Positions 17,814 to 27,444 of a DNA stretch of 64,000 nucleotides are shown here, one piece after another (position 1 is the stretch's first letter; every line of letters starts with the position of its first letter). The translations under genes were made by a program, and so were the position numbers. This stretch comes from Acidobacteria bacterium 28-1 (GTDB taxonomy: Bacteria > Acidobacteriota > Blastocatellia > Pyrinomonadales > Pyrinomonadaceae): the NCBI GenBank assembly GCA_002050365.1, contig MWYZ01000036.1, positions 1-64,000 on the forward strand. The letters are read 5' to 3'. The notes beneath the pieces are model-generated. The model searched no databases. It had not been told where the DNA came from and saw only the letters and a program-made list of their open reading frames with translations.

Positions 17814-17849
17814 AAAAGCCCGCCAAGTTGTTCACAGCGCGGGCTTTTT
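17814..17849. terminator. Bidirectional terminator
   Basis: AAAAGCCCGC...GCGGGCTTTTT with a 15-nt loop, 25 bp past the amine-oxidase-like gene. It has A and T runs on both sides. Confidence 0.88.
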
Positions 17850-17859
17850 CAGTGCAATT

Positions 17860-17997
17860 TATTCATTAGAAAAATACCGGCAGATATTGCGCGAAACGGT
17901 TCGACGACACGCGGCGTTTCAACCGGCGAACGGAAACATTAAGACGCAAGCCGTGATTGACCAAGTCCGACGATATTGCCATTGCGCGAATCGGTGA
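17860..17997 (+). pseudogene. XisI-like fragment
   Basis: The frame reads SLEKYRQILRETVRRHAAFQ then NGNIKTQAVIDQVRRY before a stop. It resembles the N-terminus of XisI proteins (LxKYRQIIxxLL...Y.P..G.IExQ.IFD). The rest of the roughly 110-aa family is missing. A different 43-aa frame at 18002-18133 (MCVKELFIDEEGKVLL) fills the remaining gap to glucokinase and may be debris or chance. No XisH partner is nearby. Confidence 0.35.
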
Positions 17998-18178
17998 TGA
18001 AATGTGCGTTAAAGAATTGTTTATTGATGAAGAAGGTAAAGTCCTTTTGATACCAAAAAAGATAATTACAAAGCCTTTCTCAATCGAAAAATTTTATTAC
18101 CGAGGCAAATCATACTGCCCAAGATTGATATAATCTTGTATTTTCCGATGATATAGTTGCGCTTTAGAAAGATTTTAA

Positions 18179-19126
18179 CTACGCCAATAAATCAAAAGCG
18201 AGTCGCGCCGCGCCCAATATTCCGGCATCGTCTCCTAATTCGCCACGCACTATTTTCGCTCGGACGGATGAACCTCCATAAGCTCTTCGGCGGATTGTTT
18301 CCTGCATTTGAGGCATAAATAATTTCCATCCTGCGCTTGCTCCGCCGCCGACTACAACGATTTCAGGATTTAGAACGTTTAATAAACTGGTCAGCGCAAC
18401 ACCGAGATAGAACCCCATTTGCCGGAAGACTTCCAACGCCAACTCGTCCCCGTTTGTTCCGGCTTGAAATACTTCAAAAGCCTTTAATTGTGCGTTATTC
18501 TTTAACGCCGATTCAGGATATTGCGCCTCCAATTCTTTAGCTATCCGAACAATCGCCGATGCTGAGGAGTATTGTTCAACGCAGCCACACGAACCGCAAC
18601 GGCAGGGCACACCGAATGCTTCAACGCAAAGATGTCCGATTTCTCCAGCCCTTCCGCCGGCTCCGCGCAAAACTTTTCCGTCAATAATAATTCCGCCTCC
18701 GACGCCCGTGCCAAGCGTCACGTAAATTGAATTTTTACATCCTTTTGACACGCCGAGCCAATTTTCCCCGACTGCCGCCACATTAGCATCGTTTTCGAGA
18801 ACCGCTTTGATTCCGAGTTTATTTTCAAGTGCGGCGACCATTCTGAAATCATTCAAAGCAGCTAAGTTTGGAGCCGTTATAATTATGCCGTCACTGACGT
18901 TAACGGTTCCGGGAACAGCGGTGGAGATTGCCTTAACTTGAAAACCGTCGCAGTTTTCCCGACATTCATTTGCGGATTCGACAATTGCCTCGACAATTTC
19001 GTCCGCACATTCGCCGCGAGGAGTTTCACGTCTGGTGCGATACAAAATCGTCCCTTGACAATCAATTGCCGCCATTCGCAAATTCGTTCCGCCCAAATCG
19101 GCAGCTAAAACAATTTCTCTATTCAT
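18179..19126 (-). CDS. ROK-family glucokinase
   Basis: Phosphorylates glucose with ATP in the cytoplasm. It has the phosphate loop DLGGTNLRMAA at residue 10, LENDANVAAVGE near 108, TLGTGVGGGIIIDG near 146, and the ROK zinc signature CRCGSCGCVEQY near 184. There is no helix-turn-helix, so it is an enzyme and not a repressor. At 315 aa it is typical. It is the last gene of the alpha-glucan operon, 39 bp after the glucoamylase fusion, and supplies glucose-6-phosphate from the glucose made by that locus. Confidence 0.92.
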   Translation of the reverse strand: MNREIVLAADLGGTNLRMAAIDCQGTILYRTRRETPRGECADEIVEAIVESANECRENCDGFQVKAISTAVPGTVNVSDGIIITAPNLAALNDFRMVAALENKLGIKAVLENDANVAAVGENWLGVSKGCKNSIYVTLGTGVGGGIIIDGKVLRGAGGRAGEIGHLCVEAFGVPCRCGSCGCVEQYSSASAIVRIAKELEAQYPESALKNNAQLKAFEVFQAGTNGDELALEVFRQMGFYLGVALTSLLNVLNPEIVVVGGGASAGWKLFMPQMQETIRRRAYGGSSVRAKIVRGELGDDAGILGAARLAFDLLA

Positions 19127-19165
19127 AAAGATAATTGAAATTAATAAATTTACAATTTTTATCCG

Positions 19166-22100
19166 CTAATTCTTCCAAAGCGCGATAAAAGCATCAGCCA
19201 GGCGATCGCGCCAGCTAGTCCAATTATGTCCGGTGAATTCTTCGCGGTAAGTGACAGGAAAGCCTTTGCCGCGCAGCATGACATTGACGCGGCGGCTGTC
19301 ATCAACGCCTTCAAATGTTCCGTCGTCAAAATAAAACCGGAATTTTATTTTGCTTACATCGAGTTTCGATAATTCTTTTATAACTCGTTCACTATCAACC
19401 CAAAACGAAGAACTTTGTCCGCCAATACGCCCAAACGTTTCAGGATACTTTAGCCCAACCCATATGCTTGTAATTCCGCCCAAAGATGCGCCGAGCAAAG
19501 CACGTCCTTCACGATTTTTGATTGTGTTGTATTTTGCATCAATCGCCGGAACAACTTCTGTCGCCAGAAATTTGGCGTAATCGTCGCTTGCCCAATATTC
19601 TTTCGTGCGGTCTTTATAATCAACAAAAACCATTATAAAAGGTTTAGTTTTTCCGGCTTTGACGAGATTTTCCTGAATTTGGATGGCTTTTGCACGATTG
19701 ATGTAATCGGTTCCATCTTGAAGGTAAAGCGTCGGTAAAAATACTTCCTCGTTTGAATTTATAAGCGGTTGATAAATTTTCACCGTGCGTTTTCCGTAAA
19801 TTTTGCCGTAAATTTCAATTTCTTCAATTTTTGCAGAAGAAAGTTTATCTTCCTTATCCCAAATCGTCGGCTGATAGTCGGGCATCGTGAAAAACGAATT
19901 TTCACTGCCAACGCCGTTGTCGAGTTTACTCGGATTCATCGGGTCGGGAATCCAGTTTCCGTCAATGATGAATTTGTATTCGACTCGCGCTGTTGCGGGA
20001 AATTCCATCACTGCCGCTTTCAAATTTTCTCCAACATCCTGCAAAACCGCGCCGCGAGGCTGCCATCCGGTAAAATCTCCGGCAAGCTGCGCTCGTTTTG
20101 CCGCGCCTCGATAAATAAAGATTGCTTTACCGCCTTCAATTAAGGGACTTTGTTTAGAGTTTTTGACTTTCTCGATGATTTCCGCCGACAGTTTTTTTTC
20201 TTTTTTTAACGCGCCGCCGATTTTGTTTGGCGAGATAAAGGTCGCGCCGTCTGGCGTTTGAATTGCTAAATAGCCGACGGTTTCGCTTACAGGCATTTTC
20301 ATCGTGAAAGAAAATTCGCCATTCGCACTCACTTTAACGCTTTGGCGTTGGTCGTCCAACACGGCGGCGATTATCGAATTCGGCGCGGCTTGTCCCTTGA
20401 CCGTGAAAACTTCTCCGGCTTTCAATGTCGCCAAAGTGTTCGGGTCGGGCGACGAGATATTAAAACCAGTTTGTCCGGGAATACCGTTTCTAACGTAACG
20501 ATTGTAAACAACATCGGGCGTGTCGAGATTTCTGACTTCTTGCAGATTTACTGCTAATCGAATAAATTGCGCCATTGACCACGCAAGCGGAGTTGCCGAG
20601 CCTGTGCCTTCACCGAATTTAAGTTCGGGAATAAATTGTTTGTCTATATTTTTCGGCGTTTCGGCTTTGTCCCAAACTTGTTCGGGAATCATCAAACCTT
20701 CGTTGGAAAAGTTGAGCATTGCGTCAAGACGTTTTTTGGCACTAATATAAAATCCACCTTGAGCGTCTTTAGTTTGAATTTTTTGAGTTTTAATATCTTC
20801 AATAGGATTTAATTTATTCAATGCCAAATGCGCCGCTAATTCATATTGCCCGCGTTCACCCGAGAGCAAAGCCCAAAGCCTTCCTTTTCCGGTATATTTT
20901 CCGTCCCAATTCCAACGCCGTCCGTCGTCCATTTCGCCGTAGCCGTCGTTGTTGTAACGATAAAACGCTTCACCGTTCGGTGTATTGACTTTGATTTTCT
21001 CGTCAATAATTTTGAGAGATTTGACGATTAACGGGTCGTCGGGCGATTTAATTCCCAAACGCACAAGTTCCAAAAATCCCGCGTCAACAATTTCATTTTC
21101 GAGAAAAGTTCCCGCGCCGTTGTTGAGAACGGTTTTTTCATTCGCGTCCGGCGTTCCGTTTTCAGTCAGGCGCAGATAATAATTTCCGTCGCCGTATTTT
21201 CCGGTTGTCGTCGCCGTCCAGCGGTCAACATTTCGCGTCCAATCATCGGCGGTGGCAAGATAAATTGTTGCCGATGCTTCGTCGCCATTTTTCTTGGCAA
21301 TATCCGCCGCGCAAACAAGTCCCGCAATTTCTGCCGCTATCGTCGAAGGCGAATAACCCGACTTTTCTTCCCAACGCTCCTGCACGGTTTTCGGTCCGGT
21401 TTTGACGAGAAAATCGGCAGCTTTTTTCACGTGATTTTCATAAGTTTGTTTGTCGAATCTTTTCAATTGGTAAGCCATAATCAACGGGTAAGCGACTTCA
21501 TCAAGTTGGAGTGAACCCCAGCCGCGTTTGCCGTCGAGCCAGGAATTTTGCGGAAAACTGCCGTCCGGTTTTTGCTGAATATTAAAGAGAAAATCGAGTG
21601 CGCGATTTGCCGCTGCCGTGTCGCCCAAAGCCATATATGCCGTGACAACTTGATATAAATCCCGCGACCAAACCAGATGATAACCGCCGCCGACATCTTC
21701 ATTGGCATTCACGCCGCCGCCCCACGGTATTGTGAGACTTGCCACATTCGCGCCGCGCACGGTTTTGTCTTCCTGCGCCTTCAAAACCATCGCTGCCATA
21801 TTAAATTGCGCTTGATATTTCGGCTCGACTTTTGGAATAGTTTTAATGTAATCGCTCCAGCCTTTTTCGTACTCCTGATTATTTTTACCAAAACCCTTTT
21901 GAACCGAAATCGTCGCTGTTTGCAGTGCTTCTTCCGGCGTTTTACCGAATCCCAAACTCAATTGAAAAAGTTCGTGATTGTTTAATAAAAACTTTGAGTT
22001 TATATGAGCGAGTTGAATGACATTTCCGTTTTCGGCACGTGGAAATTGATTGGTAATTTTTCCGTCACGTTTTAACTGTTCGATGCCGTCGCTCGTTCCC

Positions 22101-22711
22101 AAAAAACCGTTTGTCATTTCGCTGAATTCGCACGAATCGCTTTTACAGACGAGAGCAGATGCCTTGTCGCGATCTGATGAAAGGAAAGCCTTTTCAAGTG
22201 TCCAAGCCGTGTCGTGCATTCCGGTGTTGTTCAAAGACGGGTCGTAATAAACATAAAGTTGAAGGTCTGCTATTCTCGGCGTGAATGCCACACTAATTAA
22301 AATAGAATTATGTGCGGGGTCAATTGTATAGCTTTTTTGGATTTCCCACGCGCGGCTTTTGGCTATGTTGATTTGATGAAAACTCAGAGAATCATTTCGT
22401 GAAACTCTGATTTGATGACTCGCGTCGTCGCGTTCGGTTTCAACCGTTTTCCTTTTCGGATTCACAACGACAAACTGCAAAAGATGAACATTCGCCGTCG
22501 TTACATCAGGATAATAAACTTCCGTCATCGCGCCGCCTTGCAGCGTGAACCAGACTTTTGATTCGAGACTCGCGGAAGTTCCGATGGCTTGTTTGCCCGC
22601 GCTCGCCCATTGCGCGTCTTTGCCGGGCGCACCGGGCGCGAGCGTTTGAGCGTTGCTCAAACAAGTAAAAAGTAAAAAGTAAAAAGGCAAAAACGGAAAG
22701 TTTTTTTTCAT
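19166..22711 (-). CDS. Glucoamylase (GH15) fused to CBM48-like domain and esterase
   Basis: An 1181-residue secreted fusion. Residues 1-21 are a signal peptide. About 22-280 is the GH15 N-terminal beta-sandwich (AIGTSASLESKVWFTLQGG). About 290-690 is the (alpha/alpha)6 barrel with YHLVWSRDLYQV, the acid region WEEKSGYSPSTIAAEIAGL near 457 and the base region LSGERGQYELAA near 617. About 745-845 is an E-set domain (FNISSPDPNT). About 860-945 is a CBM48-like domain (AQLAGDFTGWQP, YKFIIDGNWIPDP). About 960-1181 is an Fes/esterase-D-type hydrolase with nucleophile GASLGG near 1075 and histidine in FTGHNWTSW. Glucoamylases release glucose from glucan ends; the esterase might remove acyl groups from the same polymer. 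This three-part order is unusual. Gaps to its neighbours are 18 and 39 bp. Confidence 0.92.
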   Translation of the reverse strand: MKKNFPFLPFYFLLFTCLSNAQTLAPGAPGKDAQWASAGKQAIGTSASLESKVWFTLQGGAMTEVYYPDVTTANVHLLQFVVVNPKRKTVETERDDASHQIRVSRNDSLSFHQINIAKSRAWEIQKSYTIDPAHNSILISVAFTPRIADLQLYVYYDPSLNNTGMHDTAWTLEKAFLSSDRDKASALVCKSDSCEFSEMTNGFLGTSDGIEQLKRDGKITNQFPRAENGNVIQLAHINSKFLLNNHELFQLSLGFGKTPEEALQTATISVQKGFGKNNQEYEKGWSDYIKTIPKVEPKYQAQFNMAAMVLKAQEDKTVRGANVASLTIPWGGGVNANEDVGGGYHLVWSRDLYQVVTAYMALGDTAAANRALDFLFNIQQKPDGSFPQNSWLDGKRGWGSLQLDEVAYPLIMAYQLKRFDKQTYENHVKKAADFLVKTGPKTVQERWEEKSGYSPSTIAAEIAGLVCAADIAKKNGDEASATIYLATADDWTRNVDRWTATTTGKYGDGNYYLRLTENGTPDANEKTVLNNGAGTFLENEIVDAGFLELVRLGIKSPDDPLIVKSLKIIDEKIKVNTPNGEAFYRYNNDGYGEMDDGRRWNWDGKYTGKGRLWALLSGERGQYELAAHLALNKLNPIEDIKTQKIQTKDAQGGFYISAKKRLDAMLNFSNEGLMIPEQVWDKAETPKNIDKQFIPELKFGEGTGSATPLAWSMAQFIRLAVNLQEVRNLDTPDVVYNRYVRNGIPGQTGFNISSPDPNTLATLKAGEVFTVKGQAAPNSIIAAVLDDQRQSVKVSANGEFSFTMKMPVSETVGYLAIQTPDGATFISPNKIGGALKKEKKLSAEIIEKVKNSKQSPLIEGGKAIFIYRGAAKRAQLAGDFTGWQPRGAVLQDVGENLKAAVMEFPATARVEYKFIIDGNWIPDPMNPSKLDNGVGSENSFFTMPDYQPTIWDKEDKLSSAKIEEIEIYGKIYGKRTVKIYQPLINSNEEVFLPTLYLQDGTDYINRAKAIQIQENLVKAGKTKPFIMVFVDYKDRTKEYWASDDYAKFLATEVVPAIDAKYNTIKNREGRALLGASLGGITSIWVGLKYPETFGRIGGQSSSFWVDSERVIKELSKLDVSKIKFRFYFDDGTFEGVDDSRRVNVMLRGKGFPVTYREEFTGHNWTSWRDRLADAFIALWKN
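22666..22686. repeat. Three exact heptads inside the GH15 signal peptide
   Basis: TAAAAAG occurs three times head to tail. Read on the coding strand the array gives most of the hydrophobic core of the signal peptide (PFYFLLF). Three units are 21 nt, so the frame is kept. Confidence 0.75.
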
Positions 22712-22729
22712 AACTGCAAATCCGATAAA

Positions 22730-24163
22730 TTATTTTTTCTTAAAAATTCTGAATCCGAACGCTTCCAAGCTAATCGTCGGCAAAGCGGCTTTCGCCTGTG
22801 ATTTCGCTTTCATCTTATCGTCGTCCGGCGGCAAAGGCGCGCCGACGTTCGGCGTGATTTCGTCGTAATTTCCTGAAAGCTCGACCGCGCCGAAAAACGG
22901 TTGATTCGAGAAATTTATCGCTACCAGAATTTCTTCATTTCCGCTTTTGCGCGTGAAAGTCAAAACTTTGGTTTCATCGGAATTTTTCAGCCAAGTTAAA
23001 TCACCACGCCGAAGTGCCGCCGAATTTCTGCGGAGCGCAATCATCTGCTCATAAAAGCGCGGAAATTCGGGACGGCGTTCGGCGATTTGCCAGAAAATCG
23101 GCATTTTTTCAAACAATGCGGGCGCGCCTGATTCGGTCGTGTCGCCCGCTTCCATTCCGTTATAAAACATCGGCACGCCGTCGAGCGTGAAAACTAAAGC
23201 CTGCGCCGCGAGCGCAGCTTTTTCGCCGAAACGCGCAATCGCGCGGCGTTCGTCGTGGTTATCGGAAAAACGCATTCGGAGTGCGGCTTTCGGCATTTTT
23301 GCCTTGTCCGCTTCCCAAACTCGGCGAATTTCCGACGCGGGAACATTGCCCTGCAAAACATTCATCATCGCCGAATGATTTGCCCACGAATAATCTAAAT
23401 CAAACGCTTTGACGAGCAAATCGGGCGATTCCCATTCCGCCAGCCAAATCGTATTCGGCTTGATTTTATCTACTTCCGTCCGCGCCGCTTCCCAAAAATC
23501 GGTCGGTATAAATCCGGCGACGTCACAGCGAAAACCGTCCAAATCATATTCGCTCACCCAGGACTTGAGCATCTCAATCATATATTTGCGGAGTTCGGCA
23601 TTGTCGTAATTCAAGTCGGCAACATCCTTCCAATCAGCGACGGGCGGAATGATGTTGCCAGTTTTGTCCTGCGTGTAAAACGCTTTATTTTTCATCATCA
23701 CGCTGTCCCAAGCCGTATGGTTGGCAACCATATCAATAATGACTTTCATTTCGCGTTTATGCGCTTCGGCAATTAATTTCTGCAAATCTGCTTTCGTGCC
23801 GTAATCAGAATTTATAGCGTAATAATCTTTGACAGCGTAAGGCGAGCCGATGGTGCCTTTCGATTTTTCCTTGCCAATCGGGTGAATCGGCATCAGCCAC
23901 AAAACCGTTACGCCGAGATTTTTCAATCTGTCCAAATCACTTGTAATCGAATTAAAATCGCCCTTTTGCGAATATTGCCGCGGGTAAATTTCATAAATCA
24001 CCGCGTCTTTCACCCATTCCTGCGACATTCGCGCATTTTCTTTCGAGAAGTCGCGCGTCGGTTGCTGTGATTTAATGACGGATGAAAAACTCGTCAGCAA
24101 AAGCAGAACGACGATATTACTAATGAAAAATTTATACAAAGTTTTGTGTTTCATAATTTTCAC
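22730..24163 (-). CDS. Secreted GH13 alpha-amylase family enzyme
   Basis: A 477-residue glycoside hydrolase with an N-terminal hydrophobic signal or anchor (FFISNIVVLLLLTSFSSV). The (beta/alpha)8 barrel shows VIYEIYPRQYS, MVANHTAWDS (region I), DLDGFRCDVAGF with the nucleophile Asp near residue 212, IWLAEWESP with the acid Glu near 241, and RFSDNHDERR with the stabiliser near 301. It lacks the extra N-terminal domain of the two cyclomaltodextrinase-like enzymes in the locus, so it may act on linear alpha-1,4-glucans or oligosaccharides. It lies 14 bp after the transporter gene and 18 bp before the glucoamylase fusion. The start may be ATG 24163 or the ATG 9 nt later. Confidence 0.9.
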   Translation of the reverse strand: MKIMKHKTLYKFFISNIVVLLLLTSFSSVIKSQQPTRDFSKENARMSQEWVKDAVIYEIYPRQYSQKGDFNSITSDLDRLKNLGVTVLWLMPIHPIGKEKSKGTIGSPYAVKDYYAINSDYGTKADLQKLIAEAHKREMKVIIDMVANHTAWDSVMMKNKAFYTQDKTGNIIPPVADWKDVADLNYDNAELRKYMIEMLKSWVSEYDLDGFRCDVAGFIPTDFWEAARTEVDKIKPNTIWLAEWESPDLLVKAFDLDYSWANHSAMMNVLQGNVPASEIRRVWEADKAKMPKAALRMRFSDNHDERRAIARFGEKAALAAQALVFTLDGVPMFYNGMEAGDTTESGAPALFEKMPIFWQIAERRPEFPRFYEQMIALRRNSAALRRGDLTWLKNSDETKVLTFTRKSGNEEILVAINFSNQPFFGAVELSGNYDEITPNVGAPLPPDDDKMKAKSQAKAALPTISLEAFGFRIFKKK

Positions 24164-24177
24164 CTTTATAGATTTTC

Positions 24178-25533
24178 TTACTGCTCAGTTCCGGCAACGG
24201 CACTCGCGCTCGGCACGGTAGTGTCAATGTTTGCCGCGCCGACATCTTTGACAATCAACACGCTGAATGCTGCAAGGAGCATTACGAAACCGCCGAGCAG
24301 CACGACGTTGAGCGGGTCTTTGCCGAGAATGTTTTCGTAGATTTGCGGCACAATCAGGGACATCACAATCTGCGGTAGAACGATGAATAAGTTGAAAACG
24401 CCCATATAAACGCCCATCCGCGAAGGTTTTATAGCACCGGCTAAAATGACATACGGCATTGAAAGAATCGAAGCCCAGGCGATGCCGACTCCCGCCATAC
24501 CGACCCACAAAAAATACTTGTCCTGCGCGTAATACGTCGAAAGCAAGCCCAAACCGCCGAGAGCCAAACAAATAAAATGCGTCGTTTTGCGGTTGGTCGC
24601 TTTAGCAAATGGCGGAATCAAAAAAGCGACGAGAAAACAGCCGACGTTATAAACCGCAAAGGAAAGTCCGCCCCATTCGGTTCCGGCGGCGAACAGCGGC
24701 GATTTTTCGTCGGGCGCGAGAAAAATGTGACGCGCCACCGCCAAACCATAAAACTGCCACATACACGGCAAGGCAAACCAGGTGAAAAACTGCACGACGG
24801 CGAGCTGCTTCATCGTCGTCGGCATATCTTTTAGGGCATCCCAAATCTCTTTGAAAATATGACTGACGACATTTTCTTGCGATTGTTTGCGCCGAAATTC
24901 TTCGATGTCTTCGGGCGGATATTCTTTCGTGCTGACGACCGTCCACAAAACCGCGACAAGAAAAGCCGCTGCTCCAATAATAAAAGCGTAAAGCGTCGCG
25001 TTCGGAATGCCGCTCGCCATCACGCCCGTCACGCCGAGAGTTGCCAGAATAAACGGTGCGGCGTTCGCCAGAGTTTGTCCGATGCCGATGAAAAACGACT
25101 GCATCACGAAACCGGTCGTGCGCTGTTCTTCTGGCAATTTATCACCGACGAACGCGCGAAATGGTTCCATACTTGTATTGATGCTTGCATCCAAAATCCA
25201 CAAAAGGCTCGCCGCCATCCAGAGTGCTGATGAAAACGGCATCAGAAGAAGACAAATGCTCGACAAAATTGCGCCAACCAAAAAATAAGGGCGGCGGCGA
25301 CCGAGCCGATTCCAGGTTCGGTCGCTCATCGCGCCGATAACCGGCTGAATCAGCAAACCCGTAATCGGTCCAGCCAGCCATAAATACGGCAAACTGCTTT
25401 CTTCCGCGCCCAGATATTTATAAATCGGCGACATATTTGCCTGCTGCAAGCCGAATCCAATCTGAATTCCCATAAAGCCGAAGCTCATATTCCAGATTTG
25501 CCAAAAACTCAAACGCGGTTTGGTGTTCATCAA
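24178..25533 (-). CDS. MFS sugar transporter (maltose/sucrose-type)
   Basis: A 451-residue inner-membrane protein with about 12 membrane spans. WQIWNMSFGFMGIQIGFGLQQAN at the N-terminus, WLAGPITGLLIQPVIGAMSDR and the basic loop TWNRLGRRRPYFLVGA are marks of the cation-coupled disaccharide transporters related to SLC45 and the MalA/MalT group. A soluble central loop (STKEYPPEDIEEFRRKQ) parts the two halves. It sits inside the glucan operon between two GH13 genes, so the likely substrate is maltose or short maltodextrin entering the cytoplasm. Substrate is inferred from context. Confidence 0.88.
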   Translation of the reverse strand: MMNTKPRLSFWQIWNMSFGFMGIQIGFGLQQANMSPIYKYLGAEESSLPYLWLAGPITGLLIQPVIGAMSDRTWNRLGRRRPYFLVGAILSSICLLLMPFSSALWMAASLLWILDASINTSMEPFRAFVGDKLPEEQRTTGFVMQSFFIGIGQTLANAAPFILATLGVTGVMASGIPNATLYAFIIGAAAFLVAVLWTVVSTKEYPPEDIEEFRRKQSQENVVSHIFKEIWDALKDMPTTMKQLAVVQFFTWFALPCMWQFYGLAVARHIFLAPDEKSPLFAAGTEWGGLSFAVYNVGCFLVAFLIPPFAKATNRKTTHFICLALGGLGLLSTYYAQDKYFLWVGMAGVGIAWASILSMPYVILAGAIKPSRMGVYMGVFNLFIVLPQIVMSLIVPQIYENILGKDPLNVVLLGGFVMLLAAFSVLIVKDVGAANIDTTVPSASAVAGTEQ

Positions 25534-25548
25534 TTTTTCCTCAAAAAA

Positions 25549-27444
25549 TTATTTGATTGTAAAAATTCCTGCGGTTCGCGCGGGCATTGAAAATTTTATT
25601 TTACCGTTTTCAATTTTTACGTCTTTCACTTTTTCCAAACGGTCGTTTAAAGTCGCATTTCCCGAAAACTGTTTAATCATCGAAACGTCAAACTGCACGT
25701 TAGCCGCATTGGTGTCGTTATTGAAAATCGTCAGGACTGCTTGATTTTCCTTGACGCGCGCGTAAGCCATCTGTTGTTCTTCGTCCAACAAATCAATCGA
25801 TTTTCCGTTTCGCAAAGGCTCAAGCTCACGACGCAGTTTTCCTAAAAGCGCAAGATGATTCCAAACGTCTTTTTCTTCGGCGGTTCTGCCTGAATTCGTA
25901 AAAGCGTTTCGCGTATCGCTGGGAAAGCCGCCGGGAAAATCGCGCCGGTTGTCGGGGTCGCTGCCGCCGCGCATCGCCAGTTCGTCGCCGTAATAAAGAA
26001 GCGGCGTGCCGCGCGAAGTCATAATCAAAGTCTGCGCCATTTTCAAGCCTTCAACCGTCGCGCCTTCTTCGTTCATAAATCGCGGCATATCGTGAACACC
26101 GAGAAATGTCGTCAAGACGCTCGGATTTGGATAAAGCCAATCTTTGGCAAACATCTGAGAAACTTCACGGATATTTTTGCCTTGCGCGAAAGCATTGCGA
26201 ATCGAATAAAAAAGTGCAAAGTCATAGAGCGTATCAATTTGCGTATCAATTCCGTCGTGTCCGCGCCTTCCGGTTTGAAAATACGAAATCAATGCCGGGT
26301 CACCGTCGTAAAGTTCGCCCAGGATGTTTACGTTCGGATATTCGCGTTTTATTGCGCCGCCCCATTTTTGCCAGAACGTGCGCGGAACATGCGGCAAAGT
26401 GTCCATCCGAATCGCGTCGAAGCCGTTCATTTCCAGCCACCAAATCGAATTTTGAATCAGGTATTTTTCAACTTCCGGGTCGTCTTGATTAAAATCAGGC
26501 AGGATGTCTATAAACCATCCGTCAATGTTGCGTTTCTGCGTTTGATAAGTCGCGCGCGGATTCATCGCCGTCCATTTCTGCCAGTTGTTTGAAACGTGAT
26601 TTTCAACCGTTCCATTCCACCAGGTCGGTGTTGGCGGGTCGTTCGCCCAGACGTGATACGGTCCGGTGTGATTCGCCACCTGGTCTTGAATCACTTTCAA
26701 ACCGAGCGCGTGCGCTTTATCAATCAACTCTCGAAGTTTCGCAAACGTGCCGAGATGCTCGTCAACCGCATACATATCAATTGCGCCGTAGCCGTGATAA
26801 CCGGTCGTAGCCGGAACGCCTTCGTAAACTTCCTTTGTATCGAGTTGGTCGTTGTTGTCATAAACCGGCGTTGTCCAAATCGCCGTTACGCCCAAAGATT
26901 TCAAGTAAGGCAATTTATCAATCACGCCTTGAAGGTCGCCGCCGTGATAATGTCGACCTTTCGAGCGGTCGTATAAACCTTTCGACTTCGGTGGATCATT
27001 ATTTGATTGGTCGCCGTCAGCGAATCGGTCGGGCATCAAAAAATAAATCACATCGTCGGGCGTGTAACCCTGAAAACGATTTTGGCGCGGCATCTTTTGG
27101 GAAATTTCAAAAGGCGCGTTGACGAAACCGTTTCTCGTTTCGACCTTAAAGTTATATTTTCCGGCTTTTGTATTCGGCACAATTTCAACATCGAAAAATA
27201 GATAATGTCCATTCTCGCTGTGGCGAAAATTATATGTTTTCAAACCGCTGTTCATTGGTGATAAAACATTTGCGCCGCTTAAATTTTTTCCGCGAATCAG
27301 CACACGAACAGGATTAACCGTCATATTCGCCCACCAATTCGGCGGGTCAATTTTTTCAACTGTCGGCGTTTGCGCATTAGCGGTGAGCGACGAGCAATAG
27401 GCGATAAGTAGTAAAAAAATGAAATAATGCAATTTGTTTTTCAT
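25549..27444 (-). CDS. Cyclomaltodextrinase-like GH13 enzyme (copy 1)
   Basis: A 631-aa secreted enzyme. After a signal peptide comes an N-terminal beta-domain (VEKIDPPNWWANMTVNPVRVLIRG), then the GH13 barrel: YFLMPDRFADGD, DQVANHTGPYH, FDAIRMDTLPH with the nucleophile near residue 343, ILGELYDGDP with the acid near 376, FLGVHDMPRF with the stabiliser near 451. The N-terminal WW-A-N-M motif is typical of the Cyc-maltodext_N domain. Family members hydrolyse cyclodextrins, pullulan or short dextrins. Its start overlaps the end of malQ by 4 nt. Part of the signal peptide (LLIAYCSSLTANA) is encoded by four degenerate heptads. It is paralogous to the product of 29014-30900. Confidence 0.9.
   Translation of the reverse strand: MKNKLHYFIFLLLIAYCSSLTANAQTPTVEKIDPPNWWANMTVNPVRVLIRGKNLSGANVLSPMNSGLKTYNFRHSENGHYLFFDVEIVPNTKAGKYNFKVETRNGFVNAPFEISQKMPRQNRFQGYTPDDVIYFLMPDRFADGDQSNNDPPKSKGLYDRSKGRHYHGGDLQGVIDKLPYLKSLGVTAIWTTPVYDNNDQLDTKEVYEGVPATTGYHGYGAIDMYAVDEHLGTFAKLRELIDKAHALGLKVIQDQVANHTGPYHVWANDPPTPTWWNGTVENHVSNNWQKWTAMNPRATYQTQKRNIDGWFIDILPDFNQDDPEVEKYLIQNSIWWLEMNGFDAIRMDTLPHVPRTFWQKWGGAIKREYPNVNILGELYDGDPALISYFQTGRRGHDGIDTQIDTLYDFALFYSIRNAFAQGKNIREVSQMFAKDWLYPNPSVLTTFLGVHDMPRFMNEEGATVEGLKMAQTLIMTSRGTPLLYYGDELAMRGGSDPDNRRDFPGGFPSDTRNAFTNSGRTAEEKDVWNHLALLGKLRRELEPLRNGKSIDLLDEEQQMAYARVKENQAVLTIFNNDTNAANVQFDVSMIKQFSGNATLNDRLEKVKDVKIENGKIKFSMPARTAGIFTIK
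27380..27407. repeat. Four degenerate heptads in a signal peptide
   Basis: Units gcggtga, gcgacga, gcaatag, gcgataa share GC at positions 1-2 and A/G at the end. On the coding strand they give the end of the signal peptide of the GH13 enzyme. Confidence 0.55.

Noticed and set aside
17734-17997. 87-aa ORF as a real gene
   Set aside because: Its first half overlaps the amine-oxidase-like stop and runs through a terminator hairpin; only the last 45 residues resemble XisI, so it is kept as a fragment.
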